A DNA stretch of 64,000 nucleotides, taken from the NCBI GenBank assembly GCA_025526915.1, contig JAHLKH010000007.1, forward strand, positions 186,001 through 250,000, written 5' to 3'. The notes under the pieces are model-generated. The model did no database searches, was not told the DNA's origin, and saw only the letters and a program-made list of their open reading frames with translations. This stretch comes from Entophlyctis helioformis (lineage: Eukaryota; Chytridiomycota; Chytridiomycetes; Chytridiales; Chytriomycetaceae). The translations under genes and the position numbers were made by a program. This document shows, in pieces, positions 25,701-36,100 of this stretch. Within the stretch, counting starts at the first letter, position 1; each line of letters begins with the position of its first letter.

Positions 25701-28674
25701 GCTTCTCAAACTGCATCTGCAGCTTCCTCTGATCGCTCTCGACCAGCTGCGACGACAGCTGCTTCTGCAGTAGCTTGCTCATCATCACCTTCTTGGCTGT
25801 TGCGATGCTCTCGACGCTTCCGCTCTCGCCATCCGCCCTGTACGGCTTGATAAGGAACAGGCAGTCGTCGGGCTCTGGCGGCGCAAGACCGTTTTCTGGG
25901 TCGATGTGCGACAGATCGTCGTGCTTGACAAGGTGCCGCAGATCAACCATGACGCCGTCGTTCTGGAAGTAGTGGTCGCGCTTGAGCTTGAGGCGGCTGG
26001 CGCGCGATGACCGGATATAGTCAATGTACATGTGTCTATGAGCGTTCTTTGTTTCCCACTCTGGGTTAACAGTCGCGGTTGCAAGCCCATGGGCTGGCAA
26101 GACGGGCTTGGATCTCTGTAGCACTGCAAATCGCACGCGGTCCTGGATGGCACCTGCTTTGGCGACCGCAACTCCCATGTGCGGAATACCGCCATTGCCT
26201 GCCCATCCCGGCACCATCCCGGCACCTCCCGTCGCGGCAGAGCTTGACGGGCCGCCTCCACTCTGCAAAACAATAGCCGCAGTGCCAGCTTTCGAGATCA
26301 TGTCAGCACCTGCACCGTGTGAGCCGCTGCATCGAACAACCACCACACCTGCACTCTGTCCAGGACTAGCAGCCGTCACAACAGCCGAGTTGCCGCTTGA
26401 CTTGGCTGCATGCGACTGTGCAGGATGCACGGCAGGCGCACACGACGCGATCAAACCCAGCGGGATCTGCTCGACAACCGACTTGTCGCAGATGCGCTCG
26501 CTCGCACAGACCATGTCGGCAGCCTCGAGAAAGTCCGGCCCAAAGTCGCTCGGGAATATCTCGCAGTGCGTCGTCTCGTTGAAATTGCCCAGCTGCCTCG
26601 GTCGGAACACCACGTCCACCGTCACGCTCTGCAGCGGTCCAAGCCGTCCAGCAGGCGGCGTGAAACTAAACTGTGCAATCTTGGGGAACTTGAAGCGGAA
26701 GCCAAGCTGATCGCTGCTGTTGGTGAGCCGCACCTGGAGAGCCGTTGTGCCTGATTCGTACACGGTGGGAAACGACAGCTTGTCGGTCGACAGGGCAGCT
26801 TGCAGCTCACAGGCACGGCCAGTCAACATAATGTCGATGGGCTCCTCGCCCGCAACGTCCTGGCCACCCTCGATCTTGAGCTGCATGGGCACCTGGTACG
26901 TCTTGTCTGGAGCGACAGGCTGGTTGGTCTTGAAGCCGTACATCAGCTGTGGCTTCTGCGGGCTAAACGAAAAGTGGATCATGGACGATGTCTGCGGCTC
27001 GAGCACGCCCTCGGTCGGATGGATGCCAACGGCAGTGCGGTTCTCGGCGTTTTCCTCTGCAAGCGACGCGTAGCCGCTGTGGTTGGCACGCAGGTACTTT
27101 GATCCCGGGACGACTGGCGCGCTTTCGCCAGCGTGGTTGATGGCCCATTTGAGCGGCTTGGACGAGCGGTTTTCGATCCGCACGGGCAGACTGGCGCGCT
27201 GGCCGTAGTAGATGACACCGAAGTGCAGGTGGCGAGGGTCGAGGTCGTGGTTGCCGTTGGCGTTCCGCAGACGCAGTTTGTGCTGAACGACATTGGCTGT
27301 GATGGAGAGATGCATGCCGTGATGATTGCCGTGCGGATCGCGCTTCGTCTTTAGGGACGGCAGCTCGTTGCGCAGCTCGATCTTGACATCGCCAGAGAAC
27401 TGGCCGGCGACTGCAGGCAGGTACTCGATTTTGATGCGGCAAGTGCTTGGATGCTCGGATTCCTCGACGCTGGCATCTTGCGGGCCGAGAGTAAAGGCCT
27501 GCGGCGTGACGCGGATCTGCAGCAGGCGGTCGTACGAGCAGCGCACACTGGCGACACGCTTGCCGACGTTGCGCACTTCAACATAGCGCACCGTCCAGTC
27601 GGGCAGCTGATCAAGCGCAGGACAGTCGACGTCGAGATCATTCGTTGTCTTGAGTGGCTTGCCGGCCCAGCCCTTGTCGCGGATGAACTTGGATCGTTTC
27701 TCCTCAGGCGACTCGCTGGTTGCGTGCAGAGCCTTGAGCTGGCTTGCTGCGTTGCGACTGAGAACAAGCGTGCCAAAGTCGACAGCGCCGTCAAACTCGA
27801 GCTGCGGACCGGCGGGATACGCCTCGAGTGGAACAACGATGGACTCGCTGCCGCGGACGGCAATGACGACACGGTCCATGTACAATCGCAGCGATGGATC
27901 GCTGGACGGCTTGCTGCCATCAAACGACGACTTGACGGATGCTGCCGGTGTTGCTGCATCTGCCGCAGCTGCCACAAGAGACGGAGCCTTGTCGTGGCCT
28001 GAGCTTCCTCCTCTGGCAATCTTGAGACCAGGAGCAGCCTTTGCGTTGACGCTGCTGCCCTTGGATGCGTCGCTGCTGCTGTTTCCCAAGGCACCTCCAA
28101 GCGGCGGTGCGCGAAAGATGACCTTGACTTCCTTCTCGAGGCCCGGCGAGATGAGGATATCGCCCATGGGCACATCCTTTGCGAGCTGGAACAGACGCGT
28201 TTGAGTCGTCGAGAGCGAGATATGCTGGACCGTCTTGGAGTAGTTTTTGATGCTGAGCGTGCAGCAGTGCTCCGAGCCGGGCTCATAGTCCGAGATGGTG
28301 ACCAGCGGCGGATCAACACGGACCGAAAAGTACTGCTCGAGATGCGGCTTGCGCTCGAGCGACTGAATAGACTTGTAGCTCATTGTCGACAGGCCTGTGA
28401 AGAAGGTGGAGCGGCTCCCCTCTGGCGGCACGGTCGGCTCGCGTTTTGTTGTCTCGTAGAAGTGCGGCCGAAACTCGTGCGTGCCTCCGACAAACTTGTA
28501 CAGCGGGTCTGCGTTGTCGCGGTTGGCGTCTCGCTGCTGCTTGATGCTGATGGGTACCTTGTTGGCATTGGCGTATCCGGCGTACTTGAGCAGCGGACTG
28601 CCCTTGCTGGCCTTTGGATTCGCAGCCATTGGCGCGTCAATCTCGCCAATGTCCGTCGTGCGGACGAGCTTCAT
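16797..28674 (-). CDS. CFAP47: CFAP47-like giant axonemal protein (ASH repeats, central calponin-homology region)
   Basis: One gene of about 3,600 codons in roughly 16 exons. Exon 1 is exceptionally long (28674-23484, about 1,730 residues). Later exons include 23425 to about 22403, a CH-domain pair near 22340-22009, 21920-21423, 21359-20636, 20332-18900 with an in-frame intron at about 19754-19831, and smaller ones down to the stop at 16797. The N-terminal half repeats Ig-like ASH/MSP modules (VRVDPPLVTISDYEPG, IKNYSKTVQHISL, ITIEPGQTSTLTVNFLPF). The middle has calponin-homology signatures (FPSAFIASNGRLLIDFIQSL; SVLLANLLLSHIPSLK). The C-terminal part has further ASH modules (VGEFMYKIDGKATIP, RDIVQETFVVRNVSDDDADF). 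This order matches CFAP47, an inner flagellar component. One base appears missing near 23020 (EPVQARL to AGEQTQSLIV). One intron may use a GC donor (exon end 22403). Whether exon 1 belongs to the same transcript rests on splice-phase continuity only. Confidence 0.78.
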
Positions 28675-28749
28675 CGCGCGTTATCGTTTTCGGGTTGAGG
28701 TGAAGCTGCAGATCTTTACTCGCAAGGAACCAGCGACACAATCGCCACC
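28675..28749. promoter_or_regulatory. 75-bp divergent promoter between CFAP47-like and kinase genes
   Basis: Only 75 bases separate the two opposing ATGs (28674 minus, 28750 plus). Both promoters and 5' leaders must fit here or overlap the coding regions. The kinase start has a strong Kozak context (gccaccATG). No TATA box or X-box is visible. Confidence 0.5.
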
Positions 28750-29141
28750 ATGTCGAGACAGAATCAAGACGACAGGCTGCGCGAGAAACTCCAAGATGCG
28801 ACTGTCCGCGACAGAGTAAATAGCAGGCTGATCCAGAGACATGGCACACTGCCTTGGCATCGACTGACACGATAGGTGCGATGATGGCACGCATGCCAGC
28901 TCGACGAGCTCGTCGACCAAGTCAAAGGACATGTCAAGGACAACTTCAAATCCGTCAAGCAGCAGCTGTCGCATGCAGGCACCAGAGTCAAGCGCAACGG
29001 GTCGCTCTCGGCCAACAAGCTCACCAACACACTCTCGCCGGCAGCACTGGCATCTCGGTCGCGACGGGGCACAGACACCTCGGCACGCGGCTCGCTCGAT
29101 GCTCTTTCATCGCCGCACCAGTTTCAATCTCATGCGTTGGC

Positions 29142-29175
<34 letters not shown>

Positions 29176-31330
29176 ATCAATGACGAGCAGGAGCCGCGGA
29201 GGTCGCTCGGCCATCTGGCACCCAGCGATCAGGCGGGCATAAAGCGTCTGAGCAAGAGCAAGAACAGCCAGGTTCTGGGCGAGGGCGGGTTTGGCAGAGT
29301 TGTCAAGGTGCATATCACGGAGGGGACGTGGGCTGCTGTCAAGATCAACGAGTGCGGCAAGAGCGAGACCAAGCACAGCTTCCGAGCGCGGATCGAAAAG
29401 GAAGTGCATTGCATGCGCAAGGTCGCTGACCACGACAACATTATCCAGGCAGGCTGTTTGCGTCGGTGTGCTCGGTGTGCGCATTGCTGCTTGGCTGATG
29501 CTGGTTTGGCTTGGTGTGGTTGCGACAGATTATAGACATGATCGAGGGCAACAAGCGCATTTATGTCGTCATGGAGCTCATTGAAGGCGGCAATCTAGAG
29601 CAGCACATGATCCTAGCTGGCGGTATGAAGCGCTCTAGTCCTGGATAACTAGCGTTACGCACTGACAGTGTCAAACTGAACAGGGCCGCTGCCGCTGGTT
29701 GAGCTGCTCTGCAATTTCCGCAAAGTTGTCGACGCTGTTGTGTACATGCACTCACAAGGCATAGTGCATCGCGACATCAAGCCGCCCAACATCCTCTTCC
29801 AGTCGCCAGGCGGCCAGCTCAAAGTTGGCGACTTTGGGTCAGCGGCCGATATGAACAACCCGCTCCACATGCTGACCAAGTTTGGCACGACGGAGCATTG
29901 GTCAGCGCCAGAAGCCGACGCTTACGGTGATCTCAAGAGCATTGTTGATAACCAGGCAGCCAAGCTGGACGTGTATTCGTGCGGCATGTTGCTGCTGGCC
30001 ATGTACTGGGGCTACGAAAAGTTGACTGGGTGGCTGTACTCTGGCACGCGATCGGGCATGGACACGGGCAACAATACGACCAATTCACGCGCATCGATGG
30101 ATGCAGACGGCGATCACCAGCAGCCATCGCCAGCACACATATCATTTCCACACGCGTCCTTGGCGGCACCTTCATTGGGCACACCGGCAAAGCAGCCGCT
30201 GCTTCATCTTGATCACCCTGCCATCAGTGGTCTGCCAGGCCAAGTGCGCGAGATTGTGGTGCAGATGATCGAGCCAAATCCAACCTCACGGATTGCCATC
30301 GAAGCAGTCGCACAGATCGAGTGGGTGCGAGCCATCCAGCGGTGCTGCATCGAAACTGCCCAGGGTCCGCAGCACAGCTCATCCGAAAACGAGGTGGGAG
30401 AAAAAGTAGCACACACACACCTGACTGTGAGCGGACCGCCACCAAGACCGCCAACAAGAGTTGCGCACGGTGGACACAGCCGGCAGTCGTCATCGCCGTC
30501 TCTTCACGGGATCCGCGAGCAAGACCTTGGAAAGATGACAGGATCTTCAGAGCAACAATTGACAGCATCTGTGGCGCCACTGCTTGCAGGACACGCGGTA
30601 TTGTCTGGAGATGCCACAACCGACTCGCCGTTTGGATCGCGTGGATCAACAGGTCTGCTGCAATCACCGCGCGAGTCAAGCAGCAACTTTGTATTGCTCA
30701 AACCAGGCATAGCCGCACCTGACCGATACGGCTTGTTCCACGTGGATCTTGTTACCAAGACTCGCGAGGCACAAGCCAAGCCAGGCAATGGCACCAGCGA
30801 CATTGAGCCTGCACGTAAAGACTCGTTTGTGCTCGGCGGCAACAGCCGCGTTGCAACTAGCGCAAACGGCGTTCAAGGCACGGATGGGCCGAATGGAAGA
30901 GGCTCGCATGCAGCTGGAGACCAAGATGACCAGGACTACACATGGCTGAAACGGTACTATGGCGTAGAAGAGTCTGAGAAGCAGAGTTCTGGCATGACTC
31001 ATTCAGCGCAGTCGTCGCTCTCTGTGCCTGTCCAAGTGCCGAGTGTCTCAGCGCATTCGCCGTCCGCGTCGAGTGCATCGCCGTCTGTTGCAGCAGCGGA
31101 GCAAGCATCGAAACCAGCCGTGGCATCAGCAGTTGCCTCTGCTCGTGCATCAACTGAAATCGCACCTATTTCGCGCACACAAACAGCACACCGTGTACCA
31201 CGACGGCCGGTGCCAAAGCTGCCTGGTGTGGACACGACTGGCGCGCTTGCTGCAGGAGCTAGTCTGACGCCGGCGATCGAGAGTGCCGTGTTGTCTGTTG
31301 ATGCTGGCAGTCCGATGATCACACCAGCGT

Positions 31331-31368
<38 letters not shown>

Positions 31369-31889
31369 CAAACCAAGAGCAGTCGCAGCAACATCAGGAA
31401 CAGCAACAACAGGCACCAGTACCCCCGCTAAGACCGCCCCGACCACCAACCGTCAAACGAGCAGCAGTTCAAAGCCCGCCAGTCGATGAGCCTCCAATTG
31501 CTCCACTGGAGCGGAGAGGCAGTGCACCACCGCAAAAGCCACCAAAACCCGAGTCGCTCAGTCCACGATCGCCAACATCGGCAGAAGCCAGCATCCCAGA
31601 CCCCGCCACAGCCGACGCGACTCGCGAAGAAGCTGTTCTGTTGGGTCCTGTCCCGCCACTGCCGCCCAAACCCAGGCCGTCGTTGAAGCATGGGGCAGGG
31701 CAGCCGCCGACACCTCCAGTTCACATGCAGCAGCAGCAGCAGCAGCAGTCGCTGAACTCGCCACTGAATGCTACCACTGGGAAGCCTTTGGCGCTGCGCA
31801 AGACGTCTGGACCACCGCCGCCTATCCCGCAGTATGCACTTGCATCGCATCCACCACCAGCCACCGGGCCATCCAACACGGTCAAATAA
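28750..31889 (+). CDS. Serine/threonine protein kinase with Gln/Ser- and Pro-rich C-terminal tail
   Basis: Exons 28750-28815, 28900-29448, 29529-29622 and 29684 onward. Kinase domain: glycine loop LGEGGFGRV, catalytic lysine AAVKI, IEKEVHCMRK, hinge YVVMELIEGGNLEQ, catalytic loop HRDIKPPN (PPN instead of the usual PEN/ADN), DFGS, and TTEHWSAPE at the activation segment. Intron 2 (29449-29528) begins CAG|GCAGGC, a GC donor that joins DNIIQ to IIDMIEGN. The kinase frame runs into a CAG tract as poly-Ser and stops at 31431. The Gln frame of the same tract continues through a Pro-rich tail (APVPPLRPPRPP, PPLPPKPRPS, TSGPPPPIPQY) to 31889. A 47-bp intron 31288-31334 would join them in phase, so 31889 is preferred. 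Pro-rich motifs suggest SH3 binding. Subfamily not recognised. Confidence 0.8.
29142..29174 (+). repeat. CAG repeat (poly-Gln) in kinase N-terminal region
   Basis: About eleven consecutive cag units, read as Gln ahead of the kinase domain. Confidence 0.9.
31331..31367 (+). repeat. CAG repeat at reading-frame switch of the kinase gene
   Basis: About twelve consecutive cag units. One frame reads them as Ser and stops at 31431; another reads Gln and continues through the Pro-rich tail to 31889. Confidence 0.9.
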
Positions 31890-31988
31890 ACTACATTCAG
31901 GTGTGACGAGGATGTTCAATGAACGTGAATGAGAATGTGGCCGAGCCAGCATTGGAGCTGGAAGGAGCAATAAGACGACGACTCGACG

Positions 31989-33046
31989 TCAGAGTCGGCT
32001 GTTTAGTGCACCGGGCAGCAGGTGCGTGGGGGTCTTGAAATCCAGCGATCCAGACATTGAAACGACCGAGAGCAGGTTGAGATGGCCCAGGTGCGGGAAG
32101 AGTTTGGTGTTGATTGCGGACTCGGGTGCCAGGCTGGAGATCCAGGCGGGCCTGGCCCAGGAGACGCCGCCCAGACGCGTGAGCATCCACTCGTCAGTGC
32201 CGATCGGCTCGCCTTCTTCGTTAATGCGACGCTCGACAAGAGGCGGGACTGTCACGAGATGCGGCCAAACGTCAGCACACGGTATGCAGCACACGGCCAT
32301 ACAGTACACTACAGCGTTGTGCACGCCACAACTTACTCAGGCTGGACACCCACGAGAGGTGAACGGTATCGTCAGCGTGTTGGCAGTCGAGAACGTCGCA
32401 TCGAGCATGACGTTGCCCGAGAGCCTGTCGCGGACGACGACGTGCGTCTTGGACGACAGGTAGCCGGGGGTCTCTGTCCACTCAAAGTCGGCGAGCTCCT
32501 TGCGGATGCCCCAGTTGGCGCGGCCGTTGCGGACCGACTCTTCGGTCGACACGTAGATGCGCGACACGCGGCGATCGGCGAGCATGTCGCCCTTGCGCAC
32601 CGCTGACGGCGTGGGACCCGTCTGCGACCCGCTCTTGGCCGACATGGACGCACGGCCGGGGGCGGCGTTGGACGGCCATCGTCGCCGGGCGGTGACGGCC
32701 GTTGGCGGAAGGCGCCGGGGATGAGCAGCAGCTCGTCGTAGGGTCCGGCCGGCGAGTCTTCGTAGCGCACCAGGAGCACAGCGCCGGCACCAGTGTTGAG
32801 AAAGTCCGACACGTCATAGTTGGACGTCAGGTGCTGGTGCAGCGCCTGCGGTTTGGCGAGGTCCGCAGAGAAGAGCATCGCAAACGACTGCTTGACCTTG
32901 AGCGTCCAAGGGGCGGGGGCGGCCGCCACCTTGCGCAGGCCGTCGGCGCCGCGGTCTGCCTTGCGCGTCAGGCTGCACGTCCACGGCGCGGGGGCGGCCA
33001 GAGTCTGCTTCGTTGTCTGCATCTGTGTCTGCGGCTGTGAGGTCAT
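31989..33046 (-). CDS. Acetoacetate-decarboxylase-like barr el protein (fungal type), frame breaks
   Basis: Minus-strand gene starting MTSQPQTQMQ at 33046. Conserved pieces typical of the fungal acetoacetate-decarboxylase-like family: GAVLLVRYEDSPAGPYDELL, LIPGAF, RRVSRIYVSTEESVRNGR, NWGIRKELADFEW, then after one intron PPLVERRI, IGTDEWMLTRL and a C-terminus ending at 31989. Between LIPGAFRQRP and SAKSGSQTGP the frame changes near 32661-32676 without an obvious intron, and a second change may occur near 32353-32365, where either a weak donor or a missing base would continue into HLSWVSSL before a perfect GTAAGT donor. Both fit single missing bases. No catalytic lysine context could be assigned, so enzymatic activity is uncertain. 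It converges with the kinase gene, 99 bases apart. Confidence 0.65.
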
Positions 33047-33196
33047 GTTGTGTTGCTTGAGGGCAAGTGTGAATCATACTGGCTCAGCTGCGGCAGCTCT
33101 TGTCGGCCAATGGTAATCAGATCCGCCGTAGTGCACATACACGCACAAACACACACACACACACACAACGGCACGGCACGGCGTGCGTGCGTGCAT
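33047..33196. other. Short intergenic gap with (AC)n run
   Basis: 150 bases between the methyltransferase-fusion stop and the decarboxylase-like start, both on the minus strand. Contains a cacacaca run at about 33148-33168. Confidence 0.6.
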
Positions 33197-36100
33197 TCAT
33201 TGCTTGATAAAGATCAAGTACTGCGCATGCACGATCGGCATCACGCGCCGGCACCCTACACGTCCAGCGCGCTCCGACCGCCCCTCGGCCGCCCACTCGT
33301 CCGCATCTTCGCGCAGCCGCTCGCGCAGCTCGTCCACGGCCATCAGCTTGCGGCACGCATAGCCCTCGGGCACCACGGCCGTAAACTCCTTGAGCCGGAA
33401 CTGCCCTGCCGTTTGCGCCACAAGGTCCTCGTGCACGAGCACAGACAGCGGCACAAGACGGTTGGGCATCCTGAACTTGGCGACTTCACAGCTGGCCGAG
33501 GTAGTCGCACTTGTGTCGCTGGCGCTGTTCGCGGGTGCTGGGTTCAGCTGCATACTCTTGCCAACGTCGTCCTGGATCGACATCTCGTTGATCCCAAAAC
33601 ACAGCTCGTGCACGGGATCGCTGGCCGGGTCCATGCCGTCGGGATACGCGTCGCGAGACTCGAGCACGACACGCACATCCTTCACGCCAACAATCAGAAA
33701 CGCGCCGCGGTTCATGCGGCTGGCCGCTTCGAGCGCAGTCTGCACCAGAAAGGCGCGGTACTGCGAGATCCACGTGCCGTTTGGAAGGAGCGCCGTTGAC
33801 GGGATGCTGAGGTGCGGCACAAACACGACGGATGGCGACGGAAGCCGTCGGTCGCCATCAGCCGTTGCGCTGTCGACATCGAGTGGCGGTGCCGACAGCA
33901 GCGATCTCAGGTATGCAGCATCGTCCTGCCCCTCTGGCGTCAATTGTGCCAGCAGACCCTGCACAACACGGGCATGATTAGTCACTATGCTGTGCATGCC
34001 TTGCATACTCGGGCACTCACCAGTTCAAGGAGTCGCCGGTTGTTCTCGCGGATACTGCGCGCGCGTTCACGCTCGTACTCGGGCAGGTTCGCTGCACCTC
34101 GGACGTCAGCAGCTATTCCAAAAGTCATGGCCACACACTGCAAACAGTGCCACGCACCATCAATCTCTTCGTCGCTGTCATCGTCTCCATCCTGTTGCCC
34201 GCCTCCATGATGACTATAATCATCGTCAGGCGGGTCGCGTTCAGCACAAATGTCGTCGTACACAGCGCTTGCCAGTAACTGCGTCCAACAAAGCCAAGTC
34301 AGTCGGTATGCACACAGCCCCTCACGCCAGTCTCGCTGCTTGGACGCATGTACCTGGTCTCGGAACTCGGGAAACGAGATCTGCTCCCAGTACGTATCGT
34401 CCTTGCCAAACCGTTGGATCTGCGTGTGTATGCATCCATGCGTCCACCAGTCCACCGACCGCCTCCATGTCAGCGTCTGATCCCCATGCGCGGTACCATC
34501 AGCCAGTCTGAGCCTTACAATCTTGGACATGGCAAGCTTGGGCAGCGAGTACCGGGCCGTGACCTTGAACATCCAGACCGTACCAAGAACAGACCGTTTG
34601 CGGTCAATAGGACACCGCGGCACGCTGCGGAATGTGCTACGCTTGGAAACAGCCGGAAGATCCATGTCGAGACACTCTTGGATGCTCGGATACACGGCCG
34701 GCTTGTGTGCCTTGCGGAACACGGCGATGTACTCGTGCGTGAACATGAGAAAGTCGTACAGCATCGACAGATACGATCCGAGCGGCGCCATTTGACAATG
34801 CCGTTGCCGCTTCAGGAACTGTGCAGCGTGCAGTCAGCCTCCAGTCGTCCAGCCCGCATCCAGCACCAATCGGTCTCACCAGCTCCTCAATCTCAAACCC
34901 GCCGTCCATGTATGTGCGGATCGTTTGGTACGATATCGGCTGGTAGTAGCAGTCGCGTCGGTTGTCGCCAATCCCAAGCGTCACTCGGCCGTTCCACTTG
35001 AGCAGCCGCCACGACTCGGCAACCACGCGCGCCATCTCGCTCTGGAACTCGGCAGGGTCCGGGAACCGCGACAGATCGCCATCGATATGCGAGCTGTACG
35101 CGACACAGTCCTTATAAGGCGGATGCGAGAGGACGTGGGCATAGCTTTCAGACTCGAAGAGCGGCCCAGTCAGGTTGCGCGAGTCGCCGTGGACGATCAT
35201 GGGTCGGTAGACGGCCGAGATGCGCATCGAGGGCGGCATGAAGAAGGATGCGTTGCGTTGGGCGAGAGCGACGGCAACAGGGTTGATGTCCACGGCACAG
35301 CAGCGCCGTTCGAGGAGAAACGATTCGATAGCGTCCGTGCCGCGGCCAATGAAGTTGGACAGGACTCGGTCGCCACGCTGGGTGTATCGCAGCAGCGACC
35401 ATCTCACCAGCTGTGGAAGCCACGTACCTGTCAGAGAGAGCATCATCAATGTGCATCGCGTCAGCAACCACCGTGTCAACCACTGCCCAGTACGGCATCC
35501 ATGATCAGCCGCACCGTGATAGTCAGATCCAGAATGCGTGGCCCAGCGCGGTGCACGGCCGGGCACATCATAGTACGTGCTGTCCATGAACAGCGAGAAC
35601 AGCTGATCGTCCTGTGGCGCATAGGTCGACAGGAACGTTGGCGTCATGGCCGCCGTGCCCATGGCTTCTTCCTCGGCAGGACGACGGGCCGCCTTGCGTG
35701 TCATGTACACGTCGTACGCCTCGTAGTCTGCCAGGCCAATCAGCTCACGAGCAATAGGGTCTTGCAGGATGATCGGGTCGAGGAATGCATTGGCGCCGAG
35801 ACCACCAATGCCGTAAGCGCTGCTTTCCGAGCCTTGGTCGTGGTAAGGCGCCAGGGCATCTGTCACCGCAGGCGTCCACCTTGATCCGAGATGCGTGCTC
35901 GGACGTTCATCTGGATCGGATGAAGGCTCGTGCTGTGGCGCAGATGAGCCCCAAAGCACCATCTCCCCTCTTGGATTCGGGAACAGTGTCTGGCTGTCGG
36001 GGCTGTTCGCACAGCGACTGCCGACGTCGAATATGGATGCCGGCTTCGGCGCAGCGAGACGATGCGGATTGCCAGAAGAGAAGGCAGCGGTGACAGCCTC

